In this document: positions 15,614-21,280 of the stretch, piece after piece
Layout: each line of letters starts with the position of its first letter
Numbering within the stretch: position 1 is the stretch's first letter
NCBI GenBank assembly: GCA_905221605.1
Contig: CAJNDS010001365.1
Coordinates: 1 to 21,280, forward strand
DNA: 21,280 bases
Source: Symbiodinium natans
Lineage: Eukaryota; Sar; Dinophyceae; Suessiales; Symbiodiniaceae
Reading direction: 5' to 3'
Notes under the pieces: generated by a model
Databases searched by the model: none
The model's input: the letters and a program-made list of their open reading frames with translations, nothing else
What the model was told of the DNA's origin: nothing
Position numbers and translations under genes: made by a program

Positions 15614-18600
15614 TTGTGGCCGACATGTGGCTTTGCGCATAGGTCCGCATCGGATGACATGGAGGAAAACGCTGACCTTGTCTTGGACGTCGAGCAACAG
15701 GCCTTGACGGCGCGGCTAGCCGCCATGTCCGAAACGGACCCGGCGAGATTCCATGCATGTTTGCAAGAGATCGAGGAGGTTCTGGGAATAAGCGAAGTCG
15801 TAAAGCAACTCGAGCTTCTCAGCATCGCTTCCTCTTCGGCGGTCGACAACCTACTCCATGAAGAACTTTCACACGGAGGCTCAAAGGACGGCGCCGGGAA
15901 GATTGACGCTGACAACGTCGTCGACGACGGTGCAAGCGAACCCCAAGTCCAATGGGCTTTGAAAATCGGGCCACACTGGTGCAACAAGATCCTCTACGAG
16001 GGCAAGGAATGGGAAATTCGCGGTACGCATTGTCGAAAACACCTCGGGGAGCGCATCGGGCTGGCGCCATCTGGCAAAAACGCGCTTGTCGGAGAGGCTA
16101 CCATTCGAGAATCTAGAGCCGTTTCCATGAAAGACTTGGAAGAGGCACGGCATCTGCATCACATCCAGAATGTCTGCGCGATTCCTTACGCTAAGCCATA
16201 TGCGTGGATCCTTGAAGGCGTGCGTGCCTACGACCAACCCGTGCCGTACCATCACCCTCCTGGCTGCGTCAACTGGATTCCGCTGCGCCCGCCTACAGGG
16301 CCTACAGAGCGAGAGACTCCGGCCAGACGGCCTGCAAGATGCGCGGCTCCCGTGCACGCTTGGCCGCAAATGCTGGAGCGTAGGCAGAGCGGAATCGTGC
16401 AAAGGCCGGAGCATGAGATGCGGTACATCCACGGAGAACGAGAACGGATTCGGCGCCTGTCCAAGAAGTTCCCCGCCGTGTACAAGGAAAAAGTTCGACC
16501 CGAGCAGTCCTGGATGACTCAGAGAGCTCGTGCTTTTCGAACTTGGTGTGCGACCTCTTCGTGGAGAATGTGCAAGTGCTGCGGCCGTATGGTGCCCGAA
16601 CCGTACAAAGCAACACACGCACGTGGCACTGCCCGCAGGGATGGCGCTTTGCCCGCGTGCAAATACTGCCGATCCGACGGCAACGTCGGGTATTGGGCTC
16701 CCGACAAGAATGATGTACCTCGCAGATTGCGAAGTTTGCCTGTTGAGGTAATCGAGGCCCTCAGGCCCTTTCATCTGCACAGGGGCGGCGACTGTCGCGC
16801 GCGGCACGGATACGAGGTGCACTTGGACATGCTTCGCTTTTCCTTCAAGACGACGTCCGTGGAGATGGCCTTGTCGCGCTTGCCTCGACGGGCGCGCAAG
16901 AAGGGCGAGAGGGCGTTGGAGCACCTGCTTAGGTCAGACCTGTCGTCGTACAAAGCTTTTTGGCGTCTGCACCACAAATTCTTGGAGAAGCGGAGGCGAC
17001 AGATAGAAAGAGGAGAAATCGGGCCTGGAGCCCCCGTGAAGCGCCTGCCGGTAAGCTTCATCGAGACCGTAGGGCTGGAGTGCTGCCTGTGGCCACACTT
17101 ATATTGGCGGACGGACATGACTGAGACCCACACTCGCTTCATGGACGCCCGAAGGGCGAAGCGTCGGCGCCGCGCGGGCCCTTGGGAAAGCTCCGAGTCC
17201 GACTGCGGGGGCGATGCAGAGCACAGGCGCCACAGCGCCAAGGCCAGCTTTCTCGCCAAGGCCCACTCCTGCATCGTCGGGTACAACAGCGACCCTGCTC
17301 TGCTGCAGTTTGTGTACGACTTGTGGCTCTTCACCACAGTGGGTGGAGCGCGGCACTCGTCCCAAAGCACCAGCATTCGAGAAGCTTTGGCATCCAAGCC
17401 GTACTCGCCAGAGTTATGGCGAGGCTACCACGCAGCTTTGGTGGATCTCCAGAGGCAGCTAGGCTGGCCGCAGCTGTTCATAACGATAGCACCCTACGAG
17501 TGGAGCTTTCCCTATCATGCCTGGCTTGAAGACGAGCTGGCCAAGAGTTTGCAAGCCCGCCTGCACATGCCGGTAGCTGAAACCCTTCACCTAGCGCATG
17601 TGCTCACGCAAACTGTGAAAGGCCTTCTGACAGGCAGCAACGAAGGTATGCAAGGGGAACAAAACCATGTCTTCTCGACGTCCTCGCACGGAGGCGTGCG
17701 CAAGTGGGTGGCACGTCTAGAGTTCCAGGATGGCAAAAGAAAACGGGGGCAGCACAGGGACCCTCAGACCTATCACGGCCGAGGGACACTTCATGTGCAC
17801 ATTCTGCTGTGGCTCGAGAACATGCAGGCCATGAATCTTTCCAAGGACATCCGAGCAGACATCCCCGACGCATCGGAACCGGAACTGCGAGATCTGGTTC
17901 TGGAGTCGCAACTGGACTGGACGAGCAGCGGCTGGCCCATCCGAAAGGAGCCCACGAGGGTGTCGGAAGACTCCGGGCTGCTCGAGCTTCGGCATCCGCA
18001 AGATGCGCATGACCGGCACTGTCGCGCCTATCTCACGGATGTGCTCGCCGCCTTACACTGTCACGTGGACGTCGTAGCTTCCGACGGCCGAGCCATGATC
18101 CTCAAGTATTGCGCCAGTCCCTTGGAGGCAGGCAGCTGTGAGAAGGAACGTAGCGTGAGAGTCATGTAGTCGCCAACATGTGCACAGCCGAGGCTATCTT
18201 CCCAAGTTTTCAGGCTCTTTCGCCCAGGAGCTACTCAACGATCAAGCGAGCGGCTTCGCTTTGGCGAGACGCATTCTGGCCGACTATCATCCACTGCAAC
18301 CTGAAATGGTCCTACAGCTGGCAGCCCAACAACATCCACAATTCTTGTGTCCGGCAGTCGTCCGCAAATTTGTCGTGCCCGTACCGTGGAAAAAAGACAC
18401 AGCGGAGGTGGTCCGCAATTACATGACCTGCACATGGAGGCGCAAGAGCATGAGTCTCCTCGAGTACCTGCGAGTCTCCGGCTCGGGGGGACAGATTGCC
18501 CAGCGCTACCGCCGCCTGCACAAGGCTCGCAAGGTGAAGAAACCTCTCACGCAGTGGATCAACACCTGCGTTGCGGAGGGAGAAATCTTGGTCGCGTGCA

Positions 18601-20252
18601 TCATGTACTCGCACACAAACGACCTCCACTTCGGGCAGTGGCTGCTGCTGAACGTGCCCTTCAAAGACGTCTCTGACCTTTGGGACGACCGAGTTGCCGG
18701 ACTCCCGGAAGAGTTGCGTTACTTGGGCCTATGTCTCCTGCACCGACCAGACTTCTGGCGGCACCCACATCGAATCATGGCAGACTTGCAGTTAGAGGCC
18801 AGGACAGACTTGTACATTACCAATGTGCTGGAGGTAATACGTGCTCGAACCGAGCTCATCGATGCGTTCTTTTCCGGTGAAATCCAGGAACCGGCACGGC
18901 CGCCAACAACATCGCAGGCAGTCAACGTTAACGTGCCTCCGCGTTTTGAGAAGTTGGCAGCCGAGCAGCAGCTTGTGGTGCGGTCTATCGGCGAGAGGGT
19001 CGCTATCGCGCTTCGGTGCAAATGGCCAGAGGACGCCGTGGAGGAGTCGTGGTGGCGCTACCTGGATGCGCAGGCTGCATGTGCCGAGACGCGTGTCACG
19101 GCTATCCTTGGCCCCGCCGGCAGTGGCAAGAGCACGGCCGTGCAACTGGCCATCCGCCGAGCGGTGCAAGCCGGAGCACACGTGGGCGTTGCCTGCCCCA
19201 CTGGACTTCTTGCGTCCAAGTACAAGATCGACAACCCGGACCTGGATGTGGACACCGTGCATGGGATGTTCGCGCTGCATAAGGAGGAAGTGAACACCTT
19301 GGAGATGATGAGCCTTTACGATCTTGTAGTGATTGACGAAATCGGACAGTTGCCTCTGTGGATCTTTGAGCGCCTTGTGCGGCTGTGGGACGCTTCAGAT
19401 CGCCGTCCCGCATTAATACTGGTCGGGGATTTCTGCCAGCTGAGAGGCTCGGATGGAACCACGGCTAGACAAAGCGCGCGTTGGCGTGAGGTAGCCAAGA
19501 TCCATCTTCACACTATGCGACGCTGCAAGTGCCCACAGCTGCGCTGGAAGTTGGAGCTCCTCCGCAGCGCCACTCCTTCCGGTCGCCAGCTACGCAGGAT
19601 TCTGAAAAAGCACAGTGCTTGTTGCTCGGGGAACAACATGCCAACACTAGAGAACATGGCGCAGATCCTACGAGAAACTCCTCGGACGCAGTTCGTGACC
19701 ATCTCGCGACGTGGGTCCGCTCGTCTGAACCAGCTGGCGCTTCGGGTACTCTTCGGTGACTCGCACCCCTTGGGCTACATGCTGACTGATCCGGAAGAGA
19801 ACAGCAATAACTTCCTTGGTCAGTCGAGGATCGACGCGGCACCTCTCCGGATGGCCATGTATGCCGGCATGCGCGTGATGATCACCAAGAATGAGGACAA
19901 AGCGCACGGGTTCGTAAACGGCATGGGCGGAGTGGTGCAGCGGCTGCGCGCGAGCGGCGTCCAGGTCCTCCTCGACAACGGCAAGATCGTGCTGGTCCAC
20001 GCGGTCACCCAGGACTACGAGCTCGCGGACGGGTCTGTGAGAAGAGTCACGGCGTTACCTCTGAGACTCGGGTATAGCAGCACCCTGCACAAGATTCAGG
20101 GGGCCACCTTAGATCACGTGACGTTGTGGCTGGATGTGCCTTTTATCCGAGGGGCGGCCTACGTAGCCTTATCTCGGGTGCGAGAGGACGCCAATTGGCG
20201 GTTCCTCGGACGCATACAGACCAGGCACTGCCTGCCCGCCGCGTGCGACTGA
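15614..20252 (+). CDS. Helitron-type Rep-helicase with N-terminal ASCH-like domain
   Basis: Exons 15614-18116 and 18193-20252 give about 1,520 residues, for rolling-circle transposition. Met16 (15659) is an equally good start. Residues 113-225 look like an ASCH/PUA-type domain: KEWEIRG, LGERIGLAPSG, LVGEATI, PYAWILEGV, PVPYHHPPGCVNW. A Cys pair set follows (C320/C323, C349/C352). The Rep region has LFITIAPYEW (621-630) and the HUH motif TLHVHILLW (H727, H729). Across the exon junction lies Y-CAS-Y-LPK, matching the two-tyrosine Helitron motif. The PIF1-like helicase has Walker A GPAGSGKST (19110-19136), Walker B VVIDEIGQL, GDFCQL, GMRVMITKNEDKAHGFVNG and TLHKIQGATLDHV...YVALSRV. All motifs look intact, so the element may be recent. 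Hairpin H6 begins 26 bases after the stop. Confidence 0.9.
18117..18192 (+). other. Predicted 76-bp GT-AG intron inside the Rep tyrosine motif
   Basis: Exon 1 ends ...AAGTATTGCGCCA; the intron begins GTCCCTTGG and ends CACAGCCGAG; exon 2 begins GCTATCTTCCC. Without removal the frame stops at 18167-18169 and the helicase frame is out of phase. Removal gives Lys-Tyr-Cys-Ala-Ser-Tyr-Leu-Pro-Lys, with the Y-x3-Y-x2-K spacing of Helitron Rep. GCTGTG (18135-18140) and CACAGC (18183-18188) form inverted repeats inside it. A 61-bp GC-AG alternative (18132-18192) also restores frame but breaks the tyrosine spacing. Confidence 0.75.
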
Positions 20253-20277
20253 GGCAGCTTTCACAATCTTATCTCTA

Positions 20278-20301
20278 TGCGGAGCGGGCCTCGCCCCCGC
20301 A
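20278..20301. other. Bulged triloop hairpin H6
   Basis: Outer arms TGCGG/CCGCA, bulge AGC, inner GGGC/GCCC, loop CTC, so it differs from H4/H5 only in the loop. A hairpin near the 3' end is also a Helitron hallmark, but I find no convincing CTRR terminus right after it, and the same hairpin follows non-Rep genes. Confidence 0.85.
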
Positions 20302-20660
20302 GATGCCCAGCGAGAAACCATCTGCAGGCATGAAAAGCCTCGCTTTCACGGCGTCGCACCTCGTTGCCAGTCTTGGTTCAGTCAGAGCCACGTACGCAGA
20401 TTATCCTTGAAGGTCGAGAATGAAGGAGATGCGCCAAAACGTTTTACAAGAACTGCAGCCTCTTTCGGTCCAACCAAACGCTTTAATTGCAATATCTCAC
20501 TTTTGGAATGCAAGTACGTTAAAGTCTATATGTATACATATATATATATATGTATAAAGTATAATCGTACAAAGTCGGAGAACAGAGGCCCGCGAGCATG
20601 TGCCGCACACTCGCTGAGGTCGGGGGGCCATGTGGTCGTCCTCGTCGGCACGGTCGTCAC
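20302..20660. other. 3' flank of Rep-helicase, no gene seen
   Basis: Contains an AT-rich palindromic stretch (about 20526-20558, TATGTATACATATATATATA and neighbours). Otherwise unremarkable; no Helitron 3' terminus could be fixed. Confidence 0.45.
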
Positions 20661-20836
20661 GAAATGCTCACAGCAAGATGACAGCAAGGAAATGTGCTCA
20701 CAGCAAAATAACAACAAGAAAATGCTCACAGCAGCACTATAGCAAGGAAATGCTCACAGGAAAGGCTCACAGCAGGATGGCAGCCAGGAAATGCTCACAG
20801 CAGGATGGCAGCAAGGAAATGGCAGCAAGGAAATGA
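20661..20836 (+). repeat. ~28-bp tandem repeat (GAAATGCTCACAGCA... type)
   Basis: About six irregular units of the form GAAATGCTCACAGCA then (A/G)GATG(A/G)CAGCAAG. Units vary in length, with one expanded near 20750-20790 and one shortened near 20818-20830. They abut the palindromic satellite directly. Confidence 0.88.
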
Positions 20837-21280
20837 CGTTTATAGTTCAGGCGCTAATCTATAAAGAGTGGCTCCTAAACTATAGACGTTTATAGTTTGG
20901 GCGCTAATCTATAAAGAGTGGCTCCTAAACTATAGACGTTTATAGTTTAGGCGCTAAACTGTAAAGAGGGGCTCCTATACAGTGAACGTTTATAGTTTAG
21001 GCGCTAAACTATAAAGAGGGGCTTCTAAACTATAGACGTTTATAGTTTAGGCGCTAAACTATAAAGAGTGGCTCCTAATCTATAGACGTTTATAGTTCAG
21101 GCGCTAAACTATAAAGAGGTGCTCCTGAACTGTAAACGTTTATAGTTTAGGCGCTAAACTATAAAGAATGGCTCCGAAACTAAAGACGTTTATAGTTTAG
21201 GCGCTAAACTATAAAGAGGGGATCCGAAACTATAGACGTTTATAGTTTCGGCGCTAAACTATAAAGAGGGGCTCCTAAAC
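20835..21280. repeat. Palindromic AT-rich satellite, right block (50-bp units)
   Basis: GACGTTTATAG-type starts recur every 50 bp (20835, 20885, 20935 and on to 21235), giving about nine units that run off the window. Each unit holds TTTATAGTTTA and TAAACTATAAA arms around GGCGC, then GAGGGGCTCC and a TAAACTATAGA arm. It is the same family as 1-680. Confidence 0.95.

Noticed and set aside
15881-16924. 347-aa minus-strand frame
   Set aside because: It lies opposite the Rep-helicase exon 1, which has clear domain motifs; the antisense frame is a composition shadow without any motif.
20278-20400. Exact Helitron 3' end (hairpin plus CTRR)
   Set aside because: H6 is well placed, but no CTRR follows at the usual short distance and the same hairpin follows other genes, so the terminus is not called.
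1-21280. tRNA, rRNA or spliced-leader RNA gene
   Set aside because: No tRNA B-box with matching arms, no rRNA segment and no exact spliced-leader gene was seen by eye on either strand.

Overview
The window looks like nuclear DNA of a dinoflagellate, most likely a Symbiodiniaceae-like alga. The evidence is a run of perfect TTTAGGG telomere-type repeats, moderately GC-rich and repeat-laden sequence, very short introns with GC-AG as well as GT-AG ends, Gly/Lys-rich reading frames, and all credible genes on the same (+) strand. Two near matches to the dinoflagellate spliced leader lie near 7.3-7.5 kb but are uncertain. No database search was possible, so the assignment is inferred.

Layout. 1-680: AT-rich satellite of palindromic units (CTAAACTATAAA / TTTATAGTTTAG) with a 267-bp repeat. 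884-1014: 18 perfect TTTAGGG copies. 1.0-2.7 kb: no gene, with G-rich tracts and a (TG)n run. 2.87-5.9 kb: a composite tandem array of two unique-looking modules (A, B) alternating with two blocks of a ~31-bp minisatellite. 6.93-7.23 kb: six ~55-bp tandem units, several containing a small palindrome. 8.06-9.24 kb: a two-exon small gene, then an OTU-type cysteine protease. 9.2-11.3 kb: mostly unrecognised, with a possible P-loop exon. 11.3-12.4 kb: an intact 379-aa Gly/Lys-rich ORF. 12.6-15.0 kb: a duplicated ~160-bp 3' block, a basic CxxC-bearing ORF that seems frameshifted, and a second copy of the small two-exon gene. 15.6-20.25 kb: a large Helitron-type Rep-helicase gene. 20.66-20.83 kb: short tandem repeats. 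20.83-21.28 kb: the same palindromic satellite as the left end, as ~50-bp units.

The centrepiece is the Rep-helicase. It reads as an N-terminal ASCH-like domain, a CxxC pair, a HUH Rep nuclease and a PIF1-type helicase with all main motifs. The reading frame breaks exactly inside the Rep tyrosine motif. Removing a 76-bp GT-AG intron (18117-18192) restores the frame and also creates a Y-x3-Y-x2-K motif, giving about 1,520 residues.

Six hairpins in the window share one unusual plan: outer stem, three unpaired bases on the 5' side only, inner stem of 4-5 bp, three-base loop. Their stem sequences differ but stay paired. Four of them lie 25-225 bases after the stop codons of the four larger genes (OTU, 379-aa ORF, CxxC ORF, Rep-helicase). 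I infer a Helitron-derived gene neighbourhood or a large composite element whose cassettes share a 3' structural element. Element borders could not be fixed.
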